Below, piece by piece: positions 11,296 to 21,617 of a stretch of 64,000 bases of DNA (positions within the stretch are counted from its first letter, which is position 1; each line of letters starts with the position of its first letter). Source of the stretch: Hyposmocoma kahamanoa (lineage: Eukaryota; Arthropoda; Insecta; Lepidoptera; Cosmopterigidae); the NCBI RefSeq assembly GCF_003589595.1, contig NW_020653852.1, positions 5,498,255-5,562,254 on the forward strand. The letters run 5' to 3'. The notes beneath the pieces were generated by a model. The model had not been told where the DNA came from, did no database searches, and was given only the letters and a program-made list of their open reading frames with translations. The translations under genes were made by a program, and so were the position numbers.

Positions 11296-11458
11296 CGAGT
11301 TCTTAGGTTTTCACGATTTGTAACAACACATAGGAAATGAAACTATTTTTCCGGATTAACCGTGACCATGGGATCTGTAAAGGGCCCGAAACGTCGGTTT
11401 GCTTGTAAAAGTAGATATACGCAATTTAAATCCGGAAAAATAGTTTCATTTCCTAAAC
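11296..11458. mobile_element. Foldback family G element with 9-bp direct repeats
   Basis: Begins 'cgagttcttaggttttc' and ends 'atagtttcatttcc'. It is flanked by TAAATATTT on both sides (11287-11295 and 11459-11467), and the middle carries 'agggcccgaaacgtcggttt'. Confidence 0.7.
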
Positions 11459-11928
11459 TAAATATTTTTCCGGATATTTTTCGTTTATTTTTCTAGATTT
11501 GGCGTTGGGCCAACAACAAGTGGTGGTAGCGTGGTTGTTGGAGGTTTTTTCGCTGTTGTGAAATCATTTTAAAGCACGTTTTTCTTTATGTAGTTTTTAG
11601 CTATACAAGTTTATTTTATAATAATTTACGCTAATAAAACTTCAAAAGATATTTCTAAACGTAGAACGTATATGAGCCTTCCAAATTATATTTTTCCAAT
11701 TTTTACAAATTTTTCAAATTTTCTGGTATTTTTCCGGACAAATTTCCACTATTTGAAATTATTTCGAAAAATTCCCCAACAGTCTCTACGCCAACAGTAA
11801 ACAGGAAGTCTTGCTCGGAAATGGAAACACTAGAACTATCTGTCTGTCACTGTCAGTCGTTGTAATCGACAATTTTTCGACATTGAAAACAGAAAAAATT
11901 GATTTCGAATAAATTTAAGGGTATAAGG

Positions 11929-12087
11929 GTAAGTTCACATAGTCTTTTGACATTTTATTAAATATAGATGACGTAAGATTTATTATGATAAGATCAGCAC
12001 GCAATTAAAAATATAAACATAAATGTTTACGTAATTTTCTAACCTAATAAACTGATCTGTTTATTCGTTTTTATTATTGTGTTTTAG
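11929..12087 (+). other. Probable 5'UTR intron of the first NDUFS5 gene
   Basis: Donor GTAAGT follows ...GGGTATAAGG at 11928. Acceptor ...GTGTTTTAG at 12087 lies six bases before the ATG. The upstream 5'UTR exon start is not defined (about 11.82-11.93 kb). Confidence 0.5.
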
Positions 12088-12093
12088 GGTAAA

Positions 12094-12306
12094 ATGTCGC
12101 TGTCTCCGTTTTTCCGGTCCCCGTTTACCGATATCACCGCTTGTCTGATATCTCATCAGACGTTTGGCAAATGCCAAAAAGAAGAGATGCGCTACATGGA
12201 CTGCCTTGAGGTGTACGGCCTGGAACGGGGAAGAGTCAAATGCGAGAGACTTTTCGCCGATTTCCATGAATGCCAAACGAACACTTTGCAATTCAAACGA
12301 TTTATG
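12094..12306 (+). CDS. NDUFS5: NDUFS5 paralogue A, coding exon 1
   Basis: 71 codons from MSLSPFFRSPFTD to KRFM, then donor GTAGGT. It contains both CX9C motifs in a single exon, unlike paralogue B, which has an intron between residues equivalent to 30 and 31. Confidence 0.9.
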
Positions 12307-13496
12307 GTAGGTACCTACTTCAAACTACTATGTATTAGCGCTATGCTCCTTACTAATAATAAATAAATTATAAAATGGCATTTATTTATCTATGAAACAT
12401 ATGCAAGTATAAGCAAACAATTAAAACCAAAGAACAGTAGTGTAGACAAAAAGGATGAAGACTCGGCATTGCTGATTTTCAGGCTTCACCTATGACTATT
12501 CGCTTGCTGCTTCAGACTGGCAAGTGAAGTGTGTACTAAACACCAGGCCATTAAAAGAGGCTGTCTGTTTTGCACTTTGTATAAAAATTTAATGTTGTAG
12601 TTAAAAAAATTTCATAATTTTAATTATTAATTTTTATTTACTGAGAACGATGATGTCATAATATACCATTTTAACATAAAATGTAAATATGGGCAAAAAC
12701 ATGTTTCACATAGATCTATATAATGTTTATTATGTAGTATTTACACATATATTTCTTAGAACATTCTTAATATTGAGTTCTTAGGTTTTCGCAATTGTTA
12801 CACATAGGAAATGAAACGATTTTTCCGGCTTTAAATCATGTATATTTGTTTTTACAAACAAACAAATATATTATATATTTAAATATATTGTATATTTGTT
12901 TGTTTGTAAAAACAAATATGCGCGATTTAAATCCGGAAAAATAGTTTCATTTCCTAAACATTCTTAATACTCAAGTCAACTGTATCTAATTCGGAATAGT
13001 TTGATTTATGTTAATTAATTTTAGATATAACTGGAAGATGACTTTACCATCTCAGTCAGCCGTGACCTACATGTAAAGAGTCTGAATTTTTTTAAAACAA
13101 ATGTACAGGATTTAGGTTTTTTTTTTATGTAATATTTATTTATTTATTTAGGACAAGTTAAAAAACAAACAAACAAGCGGTCAAAACAATAGATATTGTG
13201 GCTCGAGTTTTTGTGTTGTTTCATTTACAAGTTGCCATGGCATGCGTTTATACATAGGAGTATTAAAAAAAATAAAAGTAATGGACTACTTACAAATTAA
13301 CTGTTTAAACTTAAAGTTACATGTATTTATTGGTTTAAAAAAAGTATATTATTCATTTCCAATGTACTTATTTCATGTCATCTCCATTTCTAATTCCTCC
13401 TTACAGGCAATGCGCGCGGAAAGGGATCGACAAATAGCTGAAGGTAAACTTAAGGGCGATGAAAAATTCGTAACTCCAAGGATTGACAGTTTTTGA
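12094..13496 (+). CDS. NDUFS5: NADH:ubiquinone oxidoreductase subunit S5 (complex I 15 kDa), paralogue A
   Basis: Two coding exons, 12094-12306 and 13407-13496, join in phase 0 into a 100-residue protein (family usually about 100-106). Residues 27-37 and 50-60 form a twin CX9C (CHCH) fold: CQKEEMRYMDC and CERLFADFHEC. The C-terminal part (AMRAERDRQIAEGKLKGDEK) is the basic helix typical of NDUFS5. The protein is imported into the intermembrane space by the MIA40 relay and sits on the intermembrane face of complex I. The intron contains a family G foldback element. The polyA signal is at 13560. The start was chosen because it is the first ATG, six bases after a probable 5'UTR acceptor. A complete paralogue follows 1.2 kb downstream. 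Confidence 0.9.
12773..12956. mobile_element. Foldback family G element with 13-bp direct repeats
   Basis: Near-perfect palindrome ('gtatatttgtttttac' arms) between AACATTCTTAATA at 12760-12772 and the same 13 bases at 12957-12969. It lies in the NDUFS5 A intron. Confidence 0.75.
13407..13496 (+). CDS. NDUFS5: NDUFS5 paralogue A, coding exon 2
   Basis: Acceptor CTCCTTACAG. 29 codons plus TGA encode AMRAERDRQIAEGKLKG to TPRIDSF. Confidence 0.9.
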   Translation, partial: AMRAERDRQIAEGKLKGDEKFVTPRIDSF

Positions 13497-13559
13497 TCAT
13501 TAATCACTACTTTGTAAAGTAAAAAAATAATATATTAGCAATCTGTAATAAGTGTATGT

Positions 13560-13565
13560 AATAAA
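13560..13565 (+). terminator. Polyadenylation signal, NDUFS5 A
   Basis: AATAAA 64 bases after the stop codon. Confidence 0.6.
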
Positions 13566-13591
13566 GTTAATTATATGAAATATTGATTTTT

Positions 13592-13768
13592 CTTTTTTTT
13601 TATGATTCCCAGTTACAGCAGTTCCAGAGCCACGCAAGAGCTTTAAATCGCAAATGGCACTGCCACTGCGCCCGTCACCCTGAGACATAAGTTGACAAGT
13701 CCCATGTCACTGTAATTTTATGAGCACTCTTGCCAATGTAAAACTGGAACTGAAATTTTCACATTACC
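13592..13768 (+). repeat. Family A repeat, partial
   Basis: 'gagctttaaatcgcaaa', 'gcgcccgtcaccctgagaca' and 'gttgacaagtcccatgt' are present. The 3' end is missing. Confidence 0.7.
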
Positions 13769-13821
13769 TACTCGTAAAATCTACAAGTTGAAGGTTAATC
13801 TTGTCAGTCTTTAGTTTACTT

Positions 13822-13955
13822 TAACTGCCTCCGTGTCCGAACGGTTACCATGCCGGACTGTCACGCAGAGGTCTCTGGTTCGATTCCTGGGCCAGGAGAA
13901 ATATTTGCGTGTCCTACATTCGTCTCTTTCGTGTCTATGTGTGTGTCCATGGCAC
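13822..13955 (+). mobile_element. SINE type B, 3'-truncated
   Basis: tRNA-like head 'gcctccgtgtccgaacggtt', B box 'ctggttcgattcctgg', then 'tgtgtgtccatggcacc'. The 'gcggggctat' tail is missing. Confidence 0.75.
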
Positions 13956-14079
13956 CTGGACAACTTGACATTTTTTGACACTCCATAATTTTATTTTTAC
14001 AAACTTGACGCTGGCGAACAAAAGCCTTCGACCAATGTGTGTTGCCAATGATGACTTGGTCACTGAGACGTGGTCGCTC

Positions 14080-14465
14080 ACTATGGGCCTATGAAGCCTC
14101 AATCTCAAGAAGACTCAAGGTCACTCAAAGGAAAGGGTAATGCTCGGAGTTTCGTTGCGAGACCAAATCGGTAATGAGGATATCCGCAAAGGAAACAGAG
14201 TAACCGATATAGCCCTAAGAATTGTAAAACTTAAGTGGCAATGGTCAGGGCACATTGCTCGCAGAACAGATGGCCGATGGGCCCGAAGAGTTCTCGAGTG
14301 GCGACCGCGTACCGGAAGACAGCGTGGGCAGACCACCCACAAGGTGGACTGATGATCTGGTGAAGGCAGCGGGAATCCGCTGGATGCAAGCGGCGCAGGA
14401 CAGGACGTTGTCGCATTCTTTGGGGGAGGCCTATGTTCAACAGTGAACGTGTTTTGATTGAAATG
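14080..14465 (+). mobile_element. RTE-type LINE 3' end (one frameshift)
   Basis: Translates to MLGVSLRDQIGNEDIRKGN and VKLKWQWSGHIARRTDGRW, then in another frame RPPTRWTDDLVKAAGIRWMQ and LGEAYVQQ-stop. These are the characteristic C-terminal blocks of RTE-clade reverse transcriptases in Lepidoptera. One frameshift lies near 14330. The tail ends 'gatgatgatgg'. It is 5'-truncated and dead. Confidence 0.85.
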
Positions 14466-14746
14466 ATGATGGCGCTGGCGAAGTCTTACTAAACGCGCCG
14501 CCAATGAAAAATGACTAGCTAATTTGCTTCAATGTGGATATGTCCCTTACTTCGTGTTTTCATTGAGTACCTACCGCCAATAATATTTTACTTTATGTAA
14601 CTGACATTGTTGTCACAATCAAAGAGAGTTTTAATGTGTGCGTCATAATAATATGTCAAACTCATAAAAAAACAATTTGACGAACAAAAATTTTAGAACA
14701 AATCCACTTTTAGCTAAGATTTCTTATTAAACATTTCTTAACAAAA

Positions 14747-14842
14747 ATGGCGTCATCGCTTTCGCCATTTTTACGGCTGCCCATCACGGACGTCACATCG
14801 GGATTGATCTCGCATCAGATATTTGGACGATGCTCTGTACAG
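14747..14842 (+). CDS. NDUFS5: NDUFS5 paralogue B, coding exon 1
   Basis: 32 codons, MASSLSPFLRLPITDV to GRCSVQ, then donor GTAAAG. Confidence 0.87.
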
Positions 14843-17800
14843 GTAAAGTCGTAGTGTTATCCAACTTATTTACATACATCTTCATCCAAGTTATGCATAA
14901 AGATGTATATGTATATTTATATACATCTTTATCCAACTACTGAGGACGAGCCCTCATTTAAGGGTGTATTATCTAAAGTCCTTTAGATTTCCTGCAACAC
15001 GGACCTCGCGTATGGAATGATCTCACATCAGGGGGTCTACTCTCGATCTCCGTCCGACACCCGTCCGAAACAATTACTGTCAAATAAGTAATATTCGACA
15101 AAATTAAAAGACAAGTATCAAGTATGAAGCTTCATTCGCATCACGCGTCTTTTCATTTGGTCAAGTATTGCTTATTAGGCAGTAATTGTTTCGGACAGAT
15201 GTCGGACGCAGATCGACAGTAGACCCCCAGATATTTGAACGATGCGCTATACAGGTGCAGTCACATCTTAATCAACTACTGCCCATGAGGTCTTATTTAA
15301 GATGCGGGCCTACAGTCGTAAGTATACCCTCTTTCATGCAGGTCACTTAGGGAATGATCACACATCGGATATTTGGACCATGCGCTATAGTCTACAGGTC
15401 TTCTAAATCGGACTCTCACCATTAAAATAAGTAAACTGCTTTTTAGTCCTGCAATTAGCTCTATTCGACGATGAATATGAAATGGTTTAGTCCACGTGCA
15501 CACCGATAATTTTAACTATGTTTTACTACAGGAAATGCAGCTGATGGACTGTTTGGAAGCGTACGGGCTGGACCGCGGCCTCATCAAATGCAGGTGCTAT
15601 ATCGACGACTTTAAAGAGTGCCAAATGATGACAAAGCAGTTTGCCAGGTTCATGGTTAGTCTGTGGTTTGTCCTTCTTATAATTAAAATGATTATACACA
15701 GCGACTTTGAATAGCGCGTGTGCAGTGATACGTTAATTTTATACCTTTACACGTACGTGACTCAGTAGCGATAGAATCGCGATGCAAATGCGATACAGTC
15801 GCAACTGTAATGATACGATCGAAATTGGTATAAAACGATTATAACATTCATATATTTAGGAAATGAAACTATTTTTCCGGATTTTAATCGCGTATATTTG
15901 TTTTTTCAAACAAACCGACGTTTCGGGCCCTTTACAGGTCCCATGGTCACGGTTGACTGAGGTGGTACAGTCTTCAACCAGTTATGTCTAATATTAATGC
16001 AAACCACCCTATTTTTTCACTATAATTAAATATTCATTTCCTATGTGTAACAATCGCGAAAACCTAAGAACTCGATATTCATATATTTTTTTAATATATA
16101 ACGTAACCTACGTTGGCTCATGGGAAGGAATTAAGCACTTTCAGTAGGCAACAAACTTCTAATGTCTTAAACTGTCTTAAAACCCATTTGGACATACAGT
16201 GTTCAGATGTGAGGTGTGGCTGGCAAGAGTATATACTTTGTCTCCAACGAGTGCAGAATTGTACCCTGTGGCCGATTATCAATGCCCCTTGGTTCACTCG
16301 GAATGAAGAGATCCATAATTACCTAAACGTGCTATCGGTAGCTGTTGAGATCAACCGACACAAAACCAAGCCAAAGAACGTTTATCCTGCCATCCGAACG
16401 AACCTACTAATCGCAGAACTTCTAGAGCCATCAACTATGGTCAAGAAGCTTAAGCGAGACATGTTCTATAGTTGGGAGGTGCGGCACTGGCCGCTCCACC
16501 AAAAACGCCCAATCCCGTTCAAAAGATTCAGAAGATATATGGCTTGGCGGTCGATCGCAAATAAAATAATTGAAAAAAAAAAATGTATATATATATTTGA
16601 ATAGAAATAGTAAACAGCCCTATCAAAATGACGAATTTCAGACAAGTCAGCAACAAAGCAGCGTAAAGCACTTGATAGTCCGCTTTACGCCAATTCCGAT
16701 CTAGACACGTACCCTGTTGTTCAGGGGTACGATGATGGTGAGAAAATAGCGGAGGCCCAGCCACGTCACTGTTTTATAGTCAGTTCAAGCGCGGGATTGT
16801 ATTCATCTATCGGTACTAGGGGGTCACAACTTTGTTTTTTTTTATAATACCAAGTGACGGGACGAACAAGTCGTGCATTTGATGGAAAGCGACATGCCTG
16901 TCCATAACAGTTGCAGTGCCTTCAGAGCTTTAAATCGCAAAGATATGAGGGGCACTGCCACAGCGCCCGTCACTCTGAGACATTAGTTGACAAGTCCTAT
17001 GTGCCTGTAATTTTACCAGCAACCTTACCCTTCAAAACCGGAACGCAGTAATGCTCACATTATTGCTTGGCGGCAGAAATAGGTGAAGTGGCAGTACTTC
17101 CCTGGACGAACTCTTTCAGAAGGAGCTCTACTGCTGCTAACTGAAACGTATTAACCTGAGCAAGGGCAAGATCTCTCAGTCTTAATTGTAATTTCCCGCC
17201 ATGACCATTAAGCACTGTATTGTGATCTTGTAACTTATAAATTTCACGGAAAAAATTATGTTTTTGGAAAATTAAATTAAATTAAAGTCCCCTAAAACCC
17301 TTATATTAGGATATTAGGACCTATCCTTTTTGTTTTGTATTCGGCGGATGTCATAAAGAATGTGAAATACTGCAATTGCCATCTTTATGCGGATAATGTC
17401 CAAAACTATATTCATACGAGTCCACAGGATTTAAAACTGTCCCTGATCAACTCCGATCTTGATAGTATTGCCCGATGGTCAAATCATAATGCTTTGATTC
17501 TGAATCCAACTAAATCTAAGTTTCTGGTTCTGGATTCAAAAAACCAGGTTGTGAGCATCCTTTTACACAATCCTAGGATTGGTATTCTTGGATCATCGGT
17601 AGAATTTGTTAACCAAGCCAAAAATTTAGGTGTTACTGTGGACAGTGGTTTGCGATTTGTGAGTCATGTAGAGTCTTGCCAGGTCTTGTCTCTTTCGACT
17701 CAAGGTACTATATAAAATTCCTCATTTACTCAGTGAAGATATTAGATTCAAAATGTGTGAATCGCTTATTTTATCAAAATTGAATTATGCGGATACAGTT

Positions 17801-19259
17801 TTCGGTCCCTGTCTTCTCTCTGCCTCAAAAAAAATAATACAACATGTTCAAAACGTGTGCATTCGATTCTGTTACAAAATTCCACCCTAGAGTCACATAA
17901 CACCTTTGCTAAAGCTACACGGTATTCTGAATATGGAATCTAGAAGAACTTTTGCATTTTTCTACATTGATGCACTCTGTTGTTAAATACAAGAGTCCAC
18001 CTTATCTAATGCCAAGTTAAAATGGCGTACTTATTCCTATAACTCACGCAGAGTTAATAGTTTTTTATTGCTAACGCCATTCCATAAAACAAGAGCCTTT
18101 GAGGGGTGCTTCCGGTATCAGGCATCTAAATGCAGGAATAATCTGCCTCCTCCACTTAGACAGCCAATTTCAAAATCCGCATTTAGAAAACGAATGACAA
18201 ATCTGTTGATGGAAAACCAGCGTATGCTCTGATGCCGAATGTTCCTAACTCTTGTCTTCTAACTTATTTATATTTGTGTATATTTACTTGTAGTTTGTAT
18301 ATAATATAGTATACATGTAGCACATGTGTATTGTAAATGAGTAGTGTGGCATAAAGCAGAGGATATACAGAGCATGTACCATTTCCTTAGATCTCAGCCG
18401 ACGCTGAAACAGGAACGACTGAAAATCAGCGTCTATCTCGCCTGAGACAGACATATTGCTGAGTCGTATCCTTTTCTTCTTTTGCGCCGCTATACACACT
18501 CTCTAACTTAAAATCCCGCAGCCATTTGTTGTTTTAGTGTTAAGTATTAGATTTAAGTGTTATAGTGACTCAATTTAATGAATAAATGTTTTTATTTCCT
18601 TCTTTCTTTCTATATTGGACAATTAATGGACTATTAGCATGATAGTTATCAAAGAAATACATATTTTGGTAATTTCGAACTGTGCTAAAATGGTCGTCAA
18701 TTAACTACATTGGGCCATACACAAAATCATATCCTAGGACCGACTTTATACAGCATTAGATTTAGTAGCAATAGAGCTCCTGGTGAAAGAGTTCGTCCAG
18801 GGAAGTACTGCCACCTTACCTATTTCTGCCGCCAAGCAGCAGTGGCAGCATTACTATGTTCCAGTTTTGAAGGGTAAGGGTGCTGGTGAAATTACAGGCA
18901 CATGGGCTTGTCAACTTATGTTTCAGGTTGACAGGCACAGTGGCAGTGCCCCTCAGATCTTTGCGATTTAAAGCTCTAAGTGTCACTGCAACCGTTATGG
19001 ACAGGCGTGTAGCTTACCTTCATTTATTGTATAACTTATTTACATTCAAATGCCATTTTGAACTTTTTACATTAAGTTTGTACAAGAATGAACCGTCTTT
19101 AAAAATCTTGCTATAAGGTATCTTTGCCTGTTAATAATTGACATATATATCAACCATTGTTTTTCCCAGGCAATGCGCAAGGAACGCGATAGGCAGATCC
19201 ACTGCGGGATCTTGACTGGAGAAAAGAAGTATGTAACTCCAAGGATTGACAGCTATTAG
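14747..19259 (+). CDS. NDUFS5: NADH:ubiquinone oxidoreductase subunit S5 (complex I 15 kDa), paralogue B
   Basis: Three coding exons, 14747-14842, 15532-15654 and 19170-19259, all phase 0, encode 102 residues. Twin CX9C motifs are at residues 29-39 (CSVQEMQLMDC) and 52-62 (CRCYIDDFKEC). Block ISHQIFGRC and C-terminus TPRIDSY match paralogue A. By eye the two are roughly 60 % identical, so the duplication is old and both frames have stayed open. The extra intron falls just before E33, inside the first CX9C segment. Introns 1 and 2 hold exon-1 relics, a MITE and LINE pieces. An extra Cys (C54) lies inside the second CX9C and another in the C-terminal helix (QIHCG). Role as for paralogue A. It could be a tissue-biased copy, for which there is no evidence here. 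Confidence 0.88.
14999..15256 (+). pseudogene. Decayed copy of NDUFS5 B exon 1, split by a MITE
   Basis: 'ggaatgatctcacatca' and, after the insertion, 'gatatttgaacgatgcgcta' followed by 'acagg' parallel the 3' part of exon 1 (14784-14843). Removing 15031-15228 rejoins the similarity. Flanking intron sequence ('ctcatttaag' upstream, 'caactactg' downstream) is also repeated, so the unit is larger than the exon. Confidence 0.7.
15031..15228. mobile_element. Palindromic MITE with long TIRs
   Basis: Left arm 'gggggtctactctcgatctc' and right arm 'gcagatcgacagtagacccc' are inverse. The similarity extends about 55 bases inward ('aaacaattact' / 'agtaattgttt'). The flanking direct repeat is CAG if the ends are GGGG...CCCC. 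Confidence 0.8.
15341..15399 (+). pseudogene. Second decayed copy of NDUFS5 B exon 1
   Basis: 'gggaatgatcacacatcgga' then 'atttggaccatgcgctata' and 'ctacagg'. A small insertion before 'ctacagg' breaks the frame. Confidence 0.65.
15532..15654 (+). CDS. NDUFS5: NDUFS5 paralogue B, coding exon 2
   Basis: Acceptor TTTTACTACAG, donor GTTAGT. 41 codons encode EMQLMDCLEAYGLDRG to ARFM. Confidence 0.9.
15858..16076. mobile_element. Foldback family G element with 12-bp direct repeats
   Basis: Begins 'aggaaatgaaactatttttc' and ends 'aaacctaagaactcgat'. It is flanked by ATTCATATATTT at 15846-15857 and 16077-16088. The core has 'gtttcgggccctttacaggt' and 'aaccaccctattttttcac'. Confidence 0.75.
16110..16604 (+). 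mobile_element. Non-LTR retrotransposon C-terminal ORF fragment (Jockey-like)
   Basis: An open frame without stops over about 490 bases contains YILCLQRVQNCTLWPIINAP then WFTRNEEIHNYLNVLSV, resembling the block after the RT domain of Jockey-type proteins (LQR.QN..L..I.NAPW...N..IH.DL). The distal part (LKRDMFYSWEVRHWP) is not recognised. It lies in NDUFS5 B intron 2. Confidence 0.5.
16834..17140 (+). repeat. Family A repeat, near full length
   Basis: Runs from 'tttataataccaagtgacgg' to 'aggagctctactgctgctaa', about 307 bases. It is one of the best copies for building a consensus. Confidence 0.85.
17320..18600 (+). mobile_element. CR1/Jockey-group LINE, 5'-truncated, with 3'UTR
   Basis: Translates to YCNCHLYADNVQNYI (YADD box changed to YADN), ARWSNHNALILNPTKSKFL, then in other frames ESLILSKLNYADTVFGPC and IQHVQNVCIRFCYKIP. 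The last parts carry stops and shifts. The 3'UTR-like tail includes 'cgacgctgaaacaggaacg' and 'ttttgcgccgctat'. It lies in NDUFS5 B intron 2 and is dead. Confidence 0.75.
18762..19020 (-). repeat. Family A repeat
   Basis: Reverse orientation: 'gaaagagttcgtccaggg', 'ggtgctggtgaaattacagg', 'tcagatctttgcgatttaaa'. It ends 150 bases before the last NDUFS5 B exon. Confidence 0.85.
19170..19259 (+). CDS. NDUFS5: NDUFS5 paralogue B, coding exon 3
   Basis: Acceptor TTTTTCCCAG. 29 codons plus TAG encode AMRKERDRQIHCG to VTPRIDSY. Its position matches exon 2 of paralogue A exactly. Confidence 0.9.
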   Translation, partial: AMRKERDRQIHCGILTGEKKYVTPRIDSY

Positions 19260-19626
19260 CAAATACTTGTGTCCGTCCACAAGTAAAAAAAACTTGTGGC
19301 GGAATTTTAAGGAAGTTTATTCTTGCACTAATGAATATTACTCCAAAAGAGCATATAATTCCAAGACCATAAGGTACCTGAACCAACGAACTGACACGTT
19401 GTTAGGAACACAGAGTCCTTTACGATGATATAATTTATTCGAGCTCATTTCGTAGTACTGAGTACCAGCCAAAGTTTGACCGCGACAATTCTTTCTAGCG
19501 ACGCGGATATTAATTGTTGTTGTGACAGCTAGAGGCACTGTACAATTTGCCATATGAAGTGTTTTAGTCGCTTGTGACAACTGTTGTTACTGTAAATCAC
19601 ATGCGCCCATATTGCTCTAAGTTTAA

Positions 19627-19632
19627 AATAAA
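19627..19632 (+). terminator. Polyadenylation signal, NDUFS5 B
   Basis: AATAAA 367 bases after the stop. Nothing closer was seen. Confidence 0.45.
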
Positions 19633-19724
19633 GTTTTGATTCAATCTGTGTCTTTACTTTTTAAATACATACCTAATAAACCTATAGACTAATTCTATAA
19701 TAAACTGGGAACTGGTATTAAGAT

Positions 19725-20125
19725 TGGGTATCACGGTTTTATGTAATTTCTTAGCCACTAGATGACGATGGAGGCGTGAAACATAGTATATAATAGTTTT
19801 TAGGCTTAGCGTTACGGTTTTATCTAATCTTTTAGCCTGCAGATGGCATTGCTGGCGTGAAATATAGTTTAGAGTTTTTAGCCTGGTCGTTACGGTTTTA
19901 TGTAACCTCTTAGCCACTAGATGGCGTGAGAGGCGTGAAACATAGTATAATAATAGTTTTTATGATTTTTAGGCTGAATGTTACGGTTTTATGTAATCTT
20001 TTAACCTGTAGATGGCATTGGTGTCGTAAAATATAGTTTAATAGTTATTAGCTTGATCTTGCCGGTTTTATGTAATTTCTTAGCCACTAGATGACGTTTG
20101 TGGCACGAAATATAGTTTATTTTTA
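19725..20125 (+). repeat. Alternating A-B-A-B-A tandem repeat
   Basis: Five units, each opening with 'acggttttatgtaa' (near 19733, 19814, 19892, 19983 and 20062). Units 1, 3 and 5 continue 'cttagccactagatg'. Units 2 and 4 continue 'ttt(t)a(g/a)cctg(c/t)agatggcatt'. The period is about 80-90 bases and the higher-order period about 160-170. Confidence 0.75.
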
Positions 20126-20640
20126 AATTTTCACGACATTACCTGCCTAAACATTATAAATTACTTATTAATGTTTATATTACGCGGCTTCACGATATAC
20201 AAATATAAAGTTTATTCGTTTTCTGTGTTATCGTATAAAGAAACAATCATTTACGATTCTGCTAATTATAATAATAGCTTAGGATTAAAACTATACTCGA
20301 TTCATATCCTAAAAAATAATTTCATTTCCAATGTATAATAATCGCGCAAACTTAAGAACTCTATATTACAGTCTCTGTAAATAGCATCATCTCTTACCAC
20401 TTGTAATGCATCATGACCTAATGTTTTAAAACATAACATCTTATTTATTAACACTCACACACGGACAGGAAACTGTCCGGAATTGCTATCACAAAATAAA
20501 AATAACAATTTCGAATTTTTAGTATGAATTGTAATAATCGCTGCGTCTTTGCAAGCAGACGTGGCCCATACACAATGTCATAAACAGCAATCCGTGCTTT
20601 TTCATTAAGCTAATCACTGATTCCGTGTAAAACCTTAAGG
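20126..20640. other. Intergenic, little recognised
   Basis: AT-rich. Near 20320-20370 a short family G end ('aaaataatttcatttcca ... aacttaagaactc') can be seen. Nothing else. Confidence 0.4.
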
Positions 20641-21240
20641 CGATAAAAACATTCACATAGAGTTACTACATCCGGATTTGCACTAACAACCTATACCATA
20701 TATTTAGATTTACATGGATTGTGGAATAGACTATTATCACAGGTGCATTACTAAATAGTGTGCAGGTCGTGATTCAAGCTATTCGAAGCCGGACGTACAT
20801 TACTAGGATCTACATAACCGTCAAAACATCATCTGCATTGTAATGACATTTACTATAAGAGACTGCACTTATCAGGTCGACAGTGTAAATAATTAATACA
20901 ACAGGAGCGGTCCTATTACGGAGCCCTGAGATACTCTGACTATTAAAGTCCTAGGTTGCGATGTTAATAATGCCGTACCATCAATCTGCCTTGAAAGTTT
21001 AACCCCATGTGTTCTTTCACTTAAATAATTGCCAAACCAGTTCACTGAAAGAATACTTAAACTGTATTAAGCCAGCTTCGAGAGAAGGAGTGAGATATTT
21101 ATCGAATCGAACGCGCGAGAGAAATCCAACAGAATGCAATCCAACAGCTGTTGTCTTTTTATGTAATAGCTTTGTTAAATTGTGAACCAAGGTTCCTTAT
21201 TAAATGATTTATTTGTGAGGGTCTATTATTGGCTTTTAGT
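20640..21240 (-). mobile_element. Heavily decayed reverse transcriptase relic
   Basis: On the minus strand LDFSRAFDSINISLLLSKL (RT motif with catalytic Asp context) and RVSQGSVIGPLLLY (QGS..GPLL box) are readable, with several stops and frame changes between them. It is of the CR1 or BovB/RTE type. The subclass is not certain. Confidence 0.65.
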
Positions 21241-21250
21241 TGTTCTTTCT

Positions 21251-21617
21251 ATGATACCATACACACTGGTCCATAACATTGCCGCTTAGAGCTTTAAATC
21301 GGAAAGATCTGAGAAGCACTACCACGGCGCCCGTCATCCAGAGACATAAATTGAAATGGTCTTGTAATGTCACGATCGATTCTAACCGCAGTAATACTCA
21401 CGTCATTGCTTGGCGGCATATGTAAGTAAGGCGACAATACTTTTTTTTTATGATACCATGTGACGGGACGAACAAGTTCTGGGTCTGGTGGTAAGCCACA
21501 CGCCTGTCCGTAACAGTTGCTTTAAATGAAAAAAAAAAGGGGGCACTGCCACTGCCACTACATACAATTACTTCCCTGGACGAATTCTGTCACAAGGGAG
21601 CGCTACTGCCGCTAGTT
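21251..21617 (+). repeat. Two consecutive family A repeats (partial)
   Basis: First copy about 21251-21440, ending with 'gcttggcggcat'. The second starts at 'atgataccatgtgacgggac' (21451) and ends 'gctactgccgctag', with an internal deletion. Confidence 0.7.

Noticed and set aside
12061..12291. Minus-strand 76-codon frame
   Set aside because: Antisense shadow of NDUFS5 A exon 1.
19654..19917. 87-codon minus-strand frame with internal repeats (KRLHKTV-type)
   Set aside because: Translation of the alternating tandem repeat. It has no start context or splice support, and unit 5 does not keep the frame.
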